Origin: Gracilimonas sediminicola
GTDB taxonomy: Bacteria; Bacteroidota; Rhodothermia; Balneolales; Balneolaceae
Length of the DNA stretch: 64,000 nucleotides
Assembly (NCBI RefSeq): GCF_024320785.1
Contig: NZ_JANDBC010000003.1
Location: forward strand, 186,001-250,000
Direction of reading: 5' to 3'
A program made the translations under genes and the position numbers. Positions 1 to 7,108 of this stretch are shown here, piece after piece. Positions within the stretch are counted from its first letter, which is position 1. Each line of letters opens with the position of its first letter. The notes under the pieces are model-generated. The model searched no databases. It worked only from the letters and a program-made list of their open reading frames with translations, and was not told the DNA's origin.

Positions 1-87
1 GAAATCCCTCCCTCTCCGCCATTTTTTTGCTCATCAATGCTCGCCTGAATATCGTCTCCTTCATCTAAAAATTCTTATACTTGCTTC

Positions 88-726
88 ATGAAAAGATTAG
101 AGACGAAACACATCGATTTTTGGCCGGATGATGTACTGCTCGGGGAAGCTGAAATTAGCGCTTCGGATTCCACAAACATCCTTAATAAGGAAGAGTTGGA
201 AGAGTATCAGGGGTTTGCGAGTGCGAACAGGAAAGCTGAATATCTGGCGGCTCGTCACCTGTTCAGATATTTGCTTCATAGTTTAAACATTGCACCGGAC
301 GAAGTTGACCTGGTAAAAGAAGAAATGGGGAAGCCGTATGCTCAACATCACAATGAGCTTATCTATGTGAGCTTTTCACATTCACCTCAAAAAGTGTACT
401 GTGCTCTTTCGCTCTCAAAAAATATTGGCCTGGATGTTGAACTTGCAGATCGGGAAATTAATCCGGCAGTAGTAAAAAGAATATTGAACGATGAAGAGCA
501 GGATGCATTGGCCTCTGAAGAACCGGTGAAATTATGGACCGTAAAAGAAGCTGCTGTTAAATGCCTGGGTACCGGGTTGAGAACCAACCTGAACGACCTC
601 ACTATATTAAAGAATCAAAAAAACCGCTTTTCTGTAAGATTTAACAATGATAAATTATTTGAAATTTGTAGTTTCAGGGTAACAAATCATCAGATAGCAT
701 TAGCTTATCAAAGCAAACATATTTGA
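88..726 (+). CDS. 4'-phosphopantetheinyl transferase, Sfp-type
   Basis: Transfers the phosphopantetheine arm of CoA to a serine of carrier proteins. The 212-residue protein has the family motifs in order: SHS at residues 97-99, GLDVE at 114-118 (the Mg-binding acidic pair D116/E118), and WTVKEAAVK at 150-158 with the conserved K-E-A. Length fits the single-chain Sfp/AcpT class. The ATG follows a short AT-rich leader without a clear Shine-Dalgarno site. A terminator follows directly, so this gene ends its transcript. No polyketide or peptide synthetase is visible nearby, so I infer that it serves fatty-acid ACP or a distant locus. Confidence 0.9.
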   Translation: MKRLETKHIDFWPDDVLLGEAEISASDSTNILNKEELEEYQGFASANRKAEYLAARHLFRYLLHSLNIAPDEVDLVKEEMGKPYAQHHNELIYVSFSHSPQKVYCALSLSKNIGLDVELADREINPAVVKRILNDEEQDALASEEPVKLWTVKEAAVKCLGTGLRTNLNDLTILKNQKNRFSVRFNNDKLFEICSFRVTNHQIALAYQSKHI

Positions 727-730
727 CTAA

Positions 731-785
731 AAGCTCGGAAATATCGTTTCTTCCTATAAGAGGGAAGGTATCTCCGGGCTTTTTT
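731..785 (+). terminator. Rho-independent terminator after the PPTase gene
   Basis: The arms AAGCTCGGA (731-739) and TCCGGGCTT (773-781) pair with one G-U wobble, an inner TCTTCC/GGGAAG block adds pairing, and a run of six T follows. It shows that a TTG at 784 cannot be the real start of the next gene. Confidence 0.8.
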
Positions 786-819
786 GTTTATACAAACGAA
801 ATATCATCAGCACACAATT

Positions 820-1572
820 ATGGATGTACAGAGCCTTACGCAGCATCAGATCCAGGAACACGTTAAAAATGCGAAGCACTTAAACACCAATGCCGAGCAT
901 GTTCGGATGCTTTTTGTCCCAAATAACATCGGTGCGCATAACTTCGGGGAACTTTGCACTACCTATAAAACCGTCGTTAATCAAACCTTCGATACGGTGG
1001 TTGTCATCGAATCTTATACCGGGCATTTGCAAAAAAAATTGGCCATGCCTTCCAACAAAGTGTTTGAAACCCGGTTTGGGGAAGTGCCTGTTAATGATTT
1101 TCTGAGAAATGAATTTTGTGATGAAGAGGACGACTTTTTTATCGCAGATGAAGGCTACAGCAAAGAAATGAGCCTGTACACCCAGCTTCCGATTTTGCAG
1201 TCTTGCTTCTCGGATTTCGAAGTGGTCAGCTTACAAATTGGCGATTATGATCCGGCGATCATCCGTGAACTCGCTTATACCCTGGATGAACTGCTGCTCA
1301 ACCGAAACGCCCTTATCGTTTATTGTTGTGATGTCCCGGCCTCGAGCCCTGAAGAGCTTGAAAAACTGCGTTCATTGGTCGTTAACAACAAAGAATCAGG
1401 CTTGATGCATTACCTGAACAGTAATGAGAAGACCGTGAAAGGAGCCCGTGCATTTATGAGTGGAATCCTGGTGGCCCGCTCCTGGGGTTATGATGTTGAG
1501 TTTCTGGATCATATCGAATCTGCCACTAACATCTGTGGATATGCCAAGCGTACCGAACCTCAAATGGCCTGA
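820..1572 (+). CDS. Memo-like (AmmeMemoRadiSam protein B family) protein, metal site apparently lost
   Basis: Overall order matches the Memo family (related to extradiol dioxygenases): the FETRFGEVPV block near residue 82 corresponds to the family's FETPLGEVPVD, TQLPILQ near 121 to EVQLPFLQ, and a C-terminal GYA. However, the histidines that normally bind metal are not there: the family's HAGY, SHH and DLSH positions read GAHN, ESYTGH and CDVPAS here. I infer a non-catalytic or altered homologue. The frame can be opened at a TTG at 784, but that lies in the upstream terminator, so I chose the ATG at 820 (250 residues). The DUF2520 gene starts 2 bases after the stop, suggesting co-transcription. 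Confidence 0.65.
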   Translation: MDVQSLTQHQIQEHVKNAKHLNTNAEHVRMLFVPNNIGAHNFGELCTTYKTVVNQTFDTVVVIESYTGHLQKKLAMPSNKVFETRFGEVPVNDFLRNEFCDEEDDFFIADEGYSKEMSLYTQLPILQSCFSDFEVVSLQIGDYDPAIIRELAYTLDELLLNRNALIVYCCDVPASSPEELEKLRSLVVNNKESGLMHYLNSNEKTVKGARAFMSGILVARSWGYDVEFLDHIESATNICGYAKRTEPQMA

Positions 1573-1574
1573 TC

Positions 1575-2432
1575 ATGAAGAAACCCCGCATTACCATAAT
1601 TGGACTGGGAAGCGTGGGAACAGCATTACTGAATGTGCTGACGAAATCAGGTTATGAGGTTATATCGGTTTTTAACCGTTCAGAAATAGACCCGGAATTA
1701 ATAAGGAATTTTCCGGATACCTATTTCAGCAAGGGGCTTCCAAATAATGAAAATAAACTCGGGGAACTAACTTTTCTGACTGTTTCTGATGATGCGATTG
1801 ACAGCGTGGCTACACAGTTATCTGAACGATGTACTGATTTGGAAGACAAAAGTGTGGTTCACTGCTCAGGCGTACATGCCTCTAAGATATTATCACCTTT
1901 TAGTAAGAAAGGGGCTTCCATCGCTTCATTTCACCCCATGAAAGCCATCACCCCAAAAACATCCTCTTTCGAAAACACGTGGTTTGATGTTGAAGGGGAT
2001 GGGGCGGCTATTCGTTGGCTTGAGGATCTGGCAGATAGCCTGAATGCTCATGTTTTTGAGGTTGAACCGAAAGCAAAGCCGTTGCTTCATGCTTCGGCCG
2101 TGGTTGCTTCTAATTACCTGGTAGTGTTGGCTGAACTGGTAACAAAGATTTCTGCATTGGGAGGCGTACCGGAAGATACGGCCCTGAAAGCCATTACCCC
2201 GCTGATGGAAAACACCCTTCGGAATGTAAAAGAGCTGGGGGTAACCGAAGCTTTAACCGGCCCCATTGCGCGAGGGGATTTAAAAACGGTAAAACAGCAC
2301 GTGGAGAGTTTGAAAAATGCCCCCGAACTGCTTTCTTTATATAAAACACTGGGAATTGAAGCCGTTAAAATTGCCGTGCGGAAAAACGGTGAAACAGATT
2401 CCCTGGAAGAAATAAGAAAGTTATTGTCGTGA
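1575..2432 (+). CDS. DUF2520 Rossmann-fold protein (ProC/F420-dependent NADP reductase-like)
   Basis: A 285-residue NAD(P)-binding protein. The N-terminus carries the GLGSVG nucleotide-binding turn at residues 10-15, and SFHPMKAI near residue 119 matches the SFHP block typical of DUF2520. The C-terminal half is the all-helical DUF2520 domain, which resembles the dimerisation domain of pyrroline-5-carboxylate reductase and ketopantoate reductase. The substrate is not known for this family, so no reaction is assigned. It begins 2 bases after the Memo-like gene and overlaps the next gene by 4 bases (GTGA), which supports a single operon through to about 3.9 kb. Confidence 0.75.
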   Translation: MKKPRITIIGLGSVGTALLNVLTKSGYEVISVFNRSEIDPELIRNFPDTYFSKGLPNNENKLGELTFLTVSDDAIDSVATQLSERCTDLEDKSVVHCSGVHASKILSPFSKKGASIASFHPMKAITPKTSSFENTWFDVEGDGAAIRWLEDLADSLNAHVFEVEPKAKPLLHASAVVASNYLVVLAELVTKISALGGVPEDTALKAITPLMENTLRNVKELGVTEALTGPIARGDLKTVKQHVESLKNAPELLSLYKTLGIEAVKIAVRKNGETDSLEEIRKLLS

Positions 2433-2779
2433 GCTCGGATAAAGCCTCTGACTTTTACGAACGTGTGTATGAAGTGGTAGCCCGGATACCTCAGGGCAAA
2501 GTGACTTCTTACGGAGCGATTGCCCGATATCTTGGGGTTGAGTCCGGAGCAAGGATGGTTGGTTATGCAATGAATAACTACCGGAGCTATGATTTGGGGT
2601 ATGAATTACCGGCACATCGGGTATTAAACAGATTGGGTCAGCTTACCGGTCGTGCTCATTTTGAAGGCGATACCATGAAAGAGCGACTGCAACAGGAGGG
2701 CGTTCAGTTTAAAGAAGATTACACCGTTGATATCGAACGCCACTTTTGGAATCCCATGGAATTATCTGAGAAAGCATGA
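2429..2779 (+). CDS. Alkyltransferase-like (ATL/MGMT family) DNA-binding protein
   Basis: Resembles the C-terminal DNA-binding domain of O6-alkylguanine-DNA alkyltransferase: IPQGKVTSYGAIARYLG, then RMVGYAMN (the arginine-finger helix), then the active-site block. That block reads PAHRVLN where an alkyltransferase has PCHR, so the acceptor cysteine is Ala. Proteins of this kind bind O6-alkylguanine without repairing it and pass the lesion to nucleotide-excision repair; that role here is by family. It is 116 residues, typical of ATLs. The GTG start at 2429 overlaps the preceding stop by 4 bases, and its own stop overlaps the next ATG in the same way. Confidence 0.85.
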   Translation: MSSDKASDFYERVYEVVARIPQGKVTSYGAIARYLGVESGARMVGYAMNNYRSYDLGYELPAHRVLNRLGQLTGRAHFEGDTMKERLQQEGVQFKEDYTVDIERHFWNPMELSEKA

Positions 2780-3261
2780 AGACTGTAACAAGCAGTATTA
2801 CCCTGTTACTGGTGAGCCTGTGTTTTTCAGGTGATGAGATTCTTGTAGATGCTACGGCTGATCAGATTATGGCAAAGGTGGAGGAGTACAAAGGTGAGAT
2901 GCCGGTTTTGATGAATTTCTGGGCAACGTGGTGTGCTCCCTGCATCGAAGAATTTCCCTACCTGATGGAGCTTAATGAGAAATATGAGGGAGATTTTAAA
3001 CTGATTTTCGTATCCGGCGATTTCAGGGAAGCCCGCGATGAGGCTGAAAAATTCCTGAAGGAACAAGGCGTGGATTTTGAAACCTATTTTAAAGTCGGCA
3101 AAGACAATGAATTCATAACAACGATTTCTAACGATTGGACGGGTGCACTTCCTTTTACCATTGTGTATAATAAACAGGGAAAAGTAACGGCTTCTTGGGA
3201 AGGAAAAGCTGAACTGGAGACTTTTGAATCAGAACTACTTAATGTCATAAATGAGGACTAA
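2776..3261 (+). CDS. TlpA-like exported thioredoxin-fold protein
   Basis: A 161-residue thiol-disulfide oxidoreductase-like protein. An N-terminal hydrophobic stretch (about residues 4-18) is a probable signal or anchor; it does not form a good lipobox, because Leu precedes Cys16. The redox motif WCAPC (C53, C56) follows MNFWATW, as in TlpA/ResA proteins, and LPFTIVY supplies the cis-proline side of the fold. Expected to act on cell-envelope disulfides, for example in cytochrome c maturation; the partner is not shown. It overlaps the ATL gene by ATGA, and another thioredoxin-fold gene starts 3 bases downstream. Confidence 0.82.
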   Translation: MKTVTSSITLLLVSLCFSGDEILVDATADQIMAKVEEYKGEMPVLMNFWATWCAPCIEEFPYLMELNEKYEGDFKLIFVSGDFREARDEAEKFLKEQGVDFETYFKVGKDNEFITTISNDWTGALPFTIVYNKQGKVTASWEGKAELETFESELLNVINED

Positions 3262-3264
3262 GCC

Positions 3265-3882
3265 ATGAAAAAATTGATGAAATTTGTTGCGGGATTTTCG
3301 GCCGTGTTGGTTTTAACCGCCTTTGCTCAAACTCAATCAACCAATAGCCTCGAAATTGGTGATAAAGCCCCTCAGATAAATCAGGAAGTGGAAGATACTT
3401 CGGGAAGAACACTGACATTGGCCGGTGTAGCCGGAGATAAGGGGCTTCTTGTGGTGTTTTCTTGTAATACCTGTCCATGGGTAGCTAAATGGGAAGACCG
3501 GTATAATGGACTGGCCGAACTTGCTGAGGCTAACGATATTGGGATGATCGCTCTGAACCCAAACGAGCGTATCCGAAACCGGGGAGAATCGATGGAAGAC
3601 ATGAAAAAACGCGCTCAGAAGCAGGATTATGAATTTCCGTATGCACTGGATGAGAATCACGTGATTGCCGATGCCTTTGGGGCAACACGCACACCTGAGG
3701 TCTTTCTTTTTGATGAGAATTTAACGCTGGTATATCATGGGGCTATAGATGATAATGCTGATGATGCCAATGCAGTGGAGGCAACGTACGCCGCAGATGC
3801 TATTAATCAGCTTATAAGCGGAAATGAAATCAGTACAAAGGAAACCCGCTCGCTTGGATGTACCATAAAGCGAACCAAGTAA
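3265..3882 (+). CDS. Exported thioredoxin/AhpC-TSA-like protein
   Basis: 205 residues with a clear signal peptide (cut likely after Ala21, AFAQTQ). The mature part begins with the GDKAP block common to AhpC/TSA and Redoxin domains, and has a CxxC site, CNTCPW (C67, C70), after LLVVFS. The TRTPEVFLFD segment near residue 150 supplies the fold's cis-proline region. It belongs to the group of thioredoxin-family proteins with a CNTCP site rather than to classical peroxiredoxins, so the substrate is open. A hairpin terminator lies about 25 bases after the stop, ending the run of genes from 820. Confidence 0.8.
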   Translation: MKKLMKFVAGFSAVLVLTAFAQTQSTNSLEIGDKAPQINQEVEDTSGRTLTLAGVAGDKGLLVVFSCNTCPWVAKWEDRYNGLAELAEANDIGMIALNPNERIRNRGESMEDMKKRAQKQDYEFPYALDENHVIADAFGATRTPEVFLFDENLTLVYHGAIDDNADDANAVEATYAADAINQLISGNEISTKETRSLGCTIKRTK

Positions 3883-3908
3883 TTTTACTGAAAAACCCGT
3901 AATTTTGA

Positions 3909-3933
3909 GCCACGCCACAACGTGGCTTTTTTT
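3909..3933 (+). terminator. Rho-independent terminator
   Basis: A perfect 6-bp stem GCCACG/CGTGGC around CCACAA, followed by seven T. It separates the thioredoxin operon from queD. Confidence 0.88.
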
Positions 3934-3980
3934 ATTGAATGATATCTCTAATTAATGATATCAAAATTACAGACTATATA

Positions 3981-4370
3981 ATGCCAACCTGGACGCTACA
4001 TACAGAATTTAAATTTGATGCTGCCCATTTTATTGAAGGATATGATGGGAAGTGCGGTAGAATGCATGGGCATTCTTACAAAGTGAAGATGACGGCTAAA
4101 TCCAATAAGCTGAATCCTTCCCAATATTTGGAAACCCCGGATATGGTATGCGACTTCAAAGAACTGAAGTGGGCAGCCAAAGACTCAGAAAAGGGTGGGT
4201 TTGATCATGGTTTTTTAAATGAACTGATGCCCGAAAATACGACGGCAGAGCGGATTGCTGAATTCATCCACAAAGAAACCAAAAGCCGGATTCCCGGAGA
4301 AATTGAGTTAACAGTTACGGTTTGGGAAACAGAAACAAGCTGGGTAGAATACACCGATAAAGATGTTTAA
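3981..4370 (+). CDS. queD: 6-carboxy-5,6,7,8-tetrahydropterin synthase (QueD)
   Basis: Second step of 7-deazaguanine (preQ0/queuosine) synthesis: converts dihydroneopterin triphosphate to 6-carboxytetrahydropterin. The zinc ligands are visible as H16, H29 and H31 (MHGHSY), the catalytic cysteine is C25 (GKCGRMHGH), and the FDHGFLNE and WETETSWVEY blocks are typical. The frame is open to an ATG at 3939, but the product from the ATG at 3981 (129 residues) begins exactly where family members begin. It overlaps queE by 8 bases, so the two are translationally linked. The pterin context (QueE next door) favours QueD over eukaryotic-type PTP synthase. Confidence 0.9.
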   Translation: MPTWTLHTEFKFDAAHFIEGYDGKCGRMHGHSYKVKMTAKSNKLNPSQYLETPDMVCDFKELKWAAKDSEKGGFDHGFLNELMPENTTAERIAEFIHKETKSRIPGEIELTVTVWETETSWVEYTDKDV

Positions 4371-5013
4371 AACCGAAAATCATACCAAGTTGCTAACTGA
4401 TGATAAAGACTTCCTGGAAGTGGAATATCCGGTGATGGAACATTTTTATACCATTCAGGGAGAAGGAGCCCACACGGGCCGAGCGTCATACTTTATTCGT
4501 ACGGCAGGTTGTGATGTGAATTGCTGGTGGTGTGACGTTAAAGATAGCTGGGAAGAGGAAGGACACCCTAAGTTAACGGTTGGTGAGTTGGTAGATGCCG
4601 CTAAAGAAAGCGGAGCGCCATTTGTTGTGATTACCGGAGGAGAACCTCTTTTGCATGATTTATTACCGCTTACCCTTGGGTTGAAGTCGGCCGGATTGCA
4701 GGTTCATATTGAAACCAGTGGCTCATCCCCCTTATCCGGGCAGTTGGATTGGATCACCCTGTCTCCCAAACGCTTCAAAAAACCCACTGAAGAAGTATTT
4801 GCCTATGTGGATGAGTTAAAAGTGGTTGTACTTACCAATAAAGATCTCAAGTGGGCAGAAGAGAACGCTGAAAAATGCCCGGCAGGAACAAGGTTGCTGC
4901 TCCAGCCTGAGTGGGAAACTCCAAAATCCATAGATCTGATTGTGGACTATGTGAAGGAAAATCCGGAATGGGGTATCAGTCTTCAGACGCATAAATTTTT
5001 AAAAGTACCATAA
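4363..5013 (+). CDS. queE: 7-carboxy-7-deazaguanine synthase (QueE), radical SAM
   Basis: Third step of preQ0 synthesis: radical ring contraction of 6-carboxytetrahydropterin. The 216-residue protein has the QueE-type cluster motif CDVNCWWC (C50, C54, C57), the usual CX3CX2C spacing, preceded by YTIQGEGAHTGR and followed by TGGEPLLH (the GGE SAM-contact motif). It is fused by overlap to queD and is followed 7 bases later by an SDR gene. queC and queF are not in the window, so the pathway must be completed elsewhere. Confidence 0.93.
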   Translation: MFKTENHTKLLTDDKDFLEVEYPVMEHFYTIQGEGAHTGRASYFIRTAGCDVNCWWCDVKDSWEEEGHPKLTVGELVDAAKESGAPFVVITGGEPLLHDLLPLTLGLKSAGLQVHIETSGSSPLSGQLDWITLSPKRFKKPTEEVFAYVDELKVVVLTNKDLKWAEENAEKCPAGTRLLLQPEWETPKSIDLIVDYVKENPEWGISLQTHKFLKVP

Positions 5014-5020
5014 CAGTACC

Positions 5021-5734
5021 ATGTCATTCAGCAACCAATCGGTAATAATAACAGGGGGCAGTAAAGGGATCGGCCTTTCTATTGCCAGGGTGTTTGCCCG
5101 AAAAACAAATCACTCCCTTGTCTTAATTGCCCGGAATGAACAAGAATTAGCCGAAGCCAAAGAGGAATGTATATCGGAAGGAGCTTCCAAGGTTGAAACT
5201 CTTTCCCTGGATATCACTAATGAGGACAAGATAGGGGAGATCGATTTTGGGAAGCTCAATCCGGGCATTTTGATTAACAATGCCGGTTCTTTCTTGTTTA
5301 AAAAATTGGAGGATACATCCTATGAAGAGTTTGTATCCCAGTTTCAAGTAAATGCAGCCGGTGCATTTAACCTCACAAAAGCTGTACTTCCTGAACTGAA
5401 GAACAAGGAAAGGGGATTAATTGTAAATATAAGCTCTGTGGGAGCTTTGAAGGGTTTAAAAGACAGTGGGGCATACTCTATGTCCAAACATGCCTTATTG
5501 GGCTACACACGCTCTCTCAGAAAAGAATTGACGGGCACAAATGTAGCTGTTACGGCCATTAATCTTGGTCAAACATACTCAACATCCTGGCATGAAGTAG
5601 ATATCGATCCCAAAAAGCTTATTGCCCCTGAAGACGTTGGAAGGCTCATTGTATCTCTTTCAGAATTGAGCATGAGAAGCGTTGTCGAAGAAATTACTAT
5701 GATGCCCCAGGGAGGAGAGGTGGCTCCGATGTAA
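5021..5734 (+). CDS. Short-chain dehydrogenase/reductase
   Basis: A classical SDR of 237 residues: cofactor loop GGSKGIG (12-18), NNAG (86-89), catalytic serine in NISSV (138/139), and YSMSK with Y152 and K156. The substrate cannot be read from sequence. Its position immediately after queD-queE suggests co-transcription, and members of the sepiapterin-reductase-like SDR branch act on pterins, so a link to pterin or deazaguanine metabolism is possible but unproven. The alternative is a general ketone/aldehyde or 3-oxoacyl reductase. Confidence 0.85.
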   Translation: MSFSNQSVIITGGSKGIGLSIARVFARKTNHSLVLIARNEQELAEAKEECISEGASKVETLSLDITNEDKIGEIDFGKLNPGILINNAGSFLFKKLEDTSYEEFVSQFQVNAAGAFNLTKAVLPELKNKERGLIVNISSVGALKGLKDSGAYSMSKHALLGYTRSLRKELTGTNVAVTAINLGQTYSTSWHEVDIDPKKLIAPEDVGRLIVSLSELSMRSVVEEITMMPQGGEVAPM

Positions 5735-5751
5735 TTATTTCCATGACTCAC

Positions 5752-5857
5752 TTCCGGCCTCAAACTTAGTGGTGCCTGAATGATCGAATGTTCTAATAAC
5801 CCTCCAGGGTTAAGGCAATGATCCTTATTCAGGCAAAGGGGTTTAAGGCTGGAAGAG
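5752..5857. repeat. Imperfect inverted-repeat element, about 105 bp
   Basis: The left part from 5752 pairs with the right part to 5857 over most of its length. Outer arms TTCCGGCCTCAAAC / GTTTAAGGCTGGAA match at 12 of 14 positions, a middle block TGCCTGAAT (5773-5781) / ATTCAGGCA (5827-5835) is perfect, and the centre AACCCTCCAGGGTT is a perfect small hairpin. There is no clean T-run, so it looks more like a palindromic intergenic element than a simple terminator, though it may stop transcripts from the SDR gene. Confidence 0.6.
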
Positions 5858-6178
5858 TTGCGAGATAAAAAATCGGGTATCAAAAGTATTAAAACTTCCT
5901 TAATCTACATCCAACCTGATTTTTATTTCGTAGATTGATTCGTGTCCGATTAGGCATTGCAGAAAAAGATCCAATACGATAACTTTTTCTGCGAATATTA
6001 AAATTTTTTAATTAAGTTTTGTAACAATTGAAAAAGAGATCACTCTTGTGATCAAGAAAAAACCAAACAACACTAAATAATTTCTAATTTACTTTGATGC
6101 AGTTATTACTAAAATTTGTATCAGATAAATTGAAAACAGTTTAACAAACACAAAACAACACTACAATAGGAGATCATC
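5858..6178 (+). promoter_or_regulatory. Long AT-rich leader of the pilin-like gene, with two hairpins
   Basis: No gene is seen in this stretch. It holds a perfect 10-bp inverted repeat GCAGAAAAAG (5959-5968) / CTTTTTCTGC (5983-5992) and a 6-bp repeat GATCAC (6038-6043) / GTGATC (6048-6053). It ends in AGGAG at 6168-6172, six bases before the pilin ATG, a strong ribosome binding site unlike most genes here. The promoter is presumably in this region, but I cannot assign its elements with confidence. Confidence 0.4.
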
Positions 6179-6631
6179 ATGGGTCAACAACAATTACTTC
6201 TTGTAATTCTCGTAACAATCATCGTAGGTATTGCGACGGTTGTGGCTATTAACACATTCGGATCAGCTGCTGATTCAGCTAACCTTGACGCAGTTCGTCA
6301 GGATATTGCAACATTCGCTTCCTCAGCTCAGGGCTACTTTATGAAGCCTGAAATGCTTGGCGGCGGTGGCGGTGACTGGGAAGGTATTACCTTCAATACA
6401 GTTGCTTTCCCAGCTGACGAAATCGCTAACGGCGGTTTAACAGCAGTTAACGCTAACGGTGTATATACTTTCTCTGCACCTGGAGCTACTGACACTACTT
6501 TCCAAATTACCGCATATCCTGCAAGCCGTATTGATGGACCGGTTACTTCTTCTGTTAGCTCTGCTACCGGAAACGGACCGCTTCAAGCTGATATTGGACC
6601 AGGTGGTATTACTTGGGTTGAAAATGACTAA
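6179..6631 (+). CDS. Type IV pilin-like protein, probable major subunit
   Basis: 150 residues starting MGQQQLLLVILVTIIVGI: a very short leader ending in Gly2, then a single hydrophobic helix (about residues 6-26), then a polar globular part with a GGGGG run near 62-66. This is the layout of a class III-signal pilin, but the residue after the cut is Gln rather than Phe/Met and there is no Glu at mature position 5. No cysteine pair is present. The strong ribosome binding site, long leader and following terminator point to high, self-contained expression. A paralogue with the same LLLVILVT core lies 90 bases downstream. The pilus-like machinery is 16 kb away. Alternative: a small secreted membrane-anchored protein unrelated to pili. 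Confidence 0.65.
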   Translation: MGQQQLLLVILVTIIVGIATVVAINTFGSAADSANLDAVRQDIATFASSAQGYFMKPEMLGGGGGDWEGITFNTVAFPADEIANGGLTAVNANGVYTFSAPGATDTTFQITAYPASRIDGPVTSSVSSATGNGPLQADIGPGGITWVEND

Positions 6632-6660
6632 TAGATTCGTATCTATATCATAAAGTTTAA

Positions 6661-6690
6661 AATGGCTCCTGAAAGGGAGCCATTTTTTTT
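6661..6690 (+). terminator. Strong Rho-independent terminator between two pilin-like genes
   Basis: A perfect 9-bp stem AATGGCTCC/GGAGCCATT with a 6-base loop and a run of eight T. It lies between the two pilin-like genes and should make the first transcript monocistronic, with any read-through into the second gene reduced. Confidence 0.93.
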
Positions 6691-6720
6691 ACTCCACTCT
6701 TATTTTATTCGGAGGTCAAA

Positions 6721-7092
6721 ATGGGAAAAAGAGAACTACTGCTTGTCATATTAGTTACTGTACTTGTAGCGATAACTGTTTCTGTAGCCTACAATACATT
6801 CTCGAAGGGAGAGCTTAACCCTAACAGGTCTGCTACGCTACAAGGTATGTATGAAGCGATAGGAAGATCTGTTGCATATTATGAACGCCCTGCGATACAG
6901 GGAGGTGGCCAAAACTCTTTTGAAGAAGTAACCCTTAAAGACCTTTACCTTGAAAGCGTAAATGGACATGGTACTTATACCATATCTGATAGAACCTATA
7001 CCTCTTTTAGATTAGTAGGAAGACCCGCAAATACCGATATGGTATTAGAGGTTATCGTTTATGCGGATTCTACTGTTTGGATTCAGAGATAA
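6721..7092 (+). CDS. Second pilin-like protein, paralogue of the upstream one
   Basis: 123 residues beginning MGKRELLLVILVTVLVAI. It shares the LLLVILVT core, the short MG leader and the YFMKP/YYERP-then-Gly-rich region with the protein at 6179, so the two are paralogues. Glu is at mature position 3, not 5. GGAGG at 6711-6715 gives a strong ribosome binding site 5 bases before the ATG. The terminator upstream suggests lower expression than the first gene, so a minor or tip subunit is a reasonable inference. It converges with the lipoprotein gene ending at 7109, only 16 bases apart. Confidence 0.65.
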   Translation: MGKRELLLVILVTVLVAITVSVAYNTFSKGELNPNRSATLQGMYEAIGRSVAYYERPAIQGGGQNSFEEVTLKDLYLESVNGHGTYTISDRTYTSFRLVGRPANTDMVLEVIVYADSTVWIQR

Positions 7093-7108
7093 TCCCTTAA
7101 TTACTCCA

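Noticed and set aside
1..64. Minus-strand ATG frame at the left edge (MKETIFRRALM...)
   Set aside because: Only 21 codons are visible and another frame looks equally protein-like but has no start; cannot support a gene.
784..819. TTG start for the Memo-like gene
   Set aside because: It lies inside the T-run of the upstream terminator; the ATG at 820 is better.
5569..5883. 104-residue minus-strand ORF over the SDR end and inverted repeat
   Set aside because: It is antisense to a clear SDR gene and spans a palindrome.
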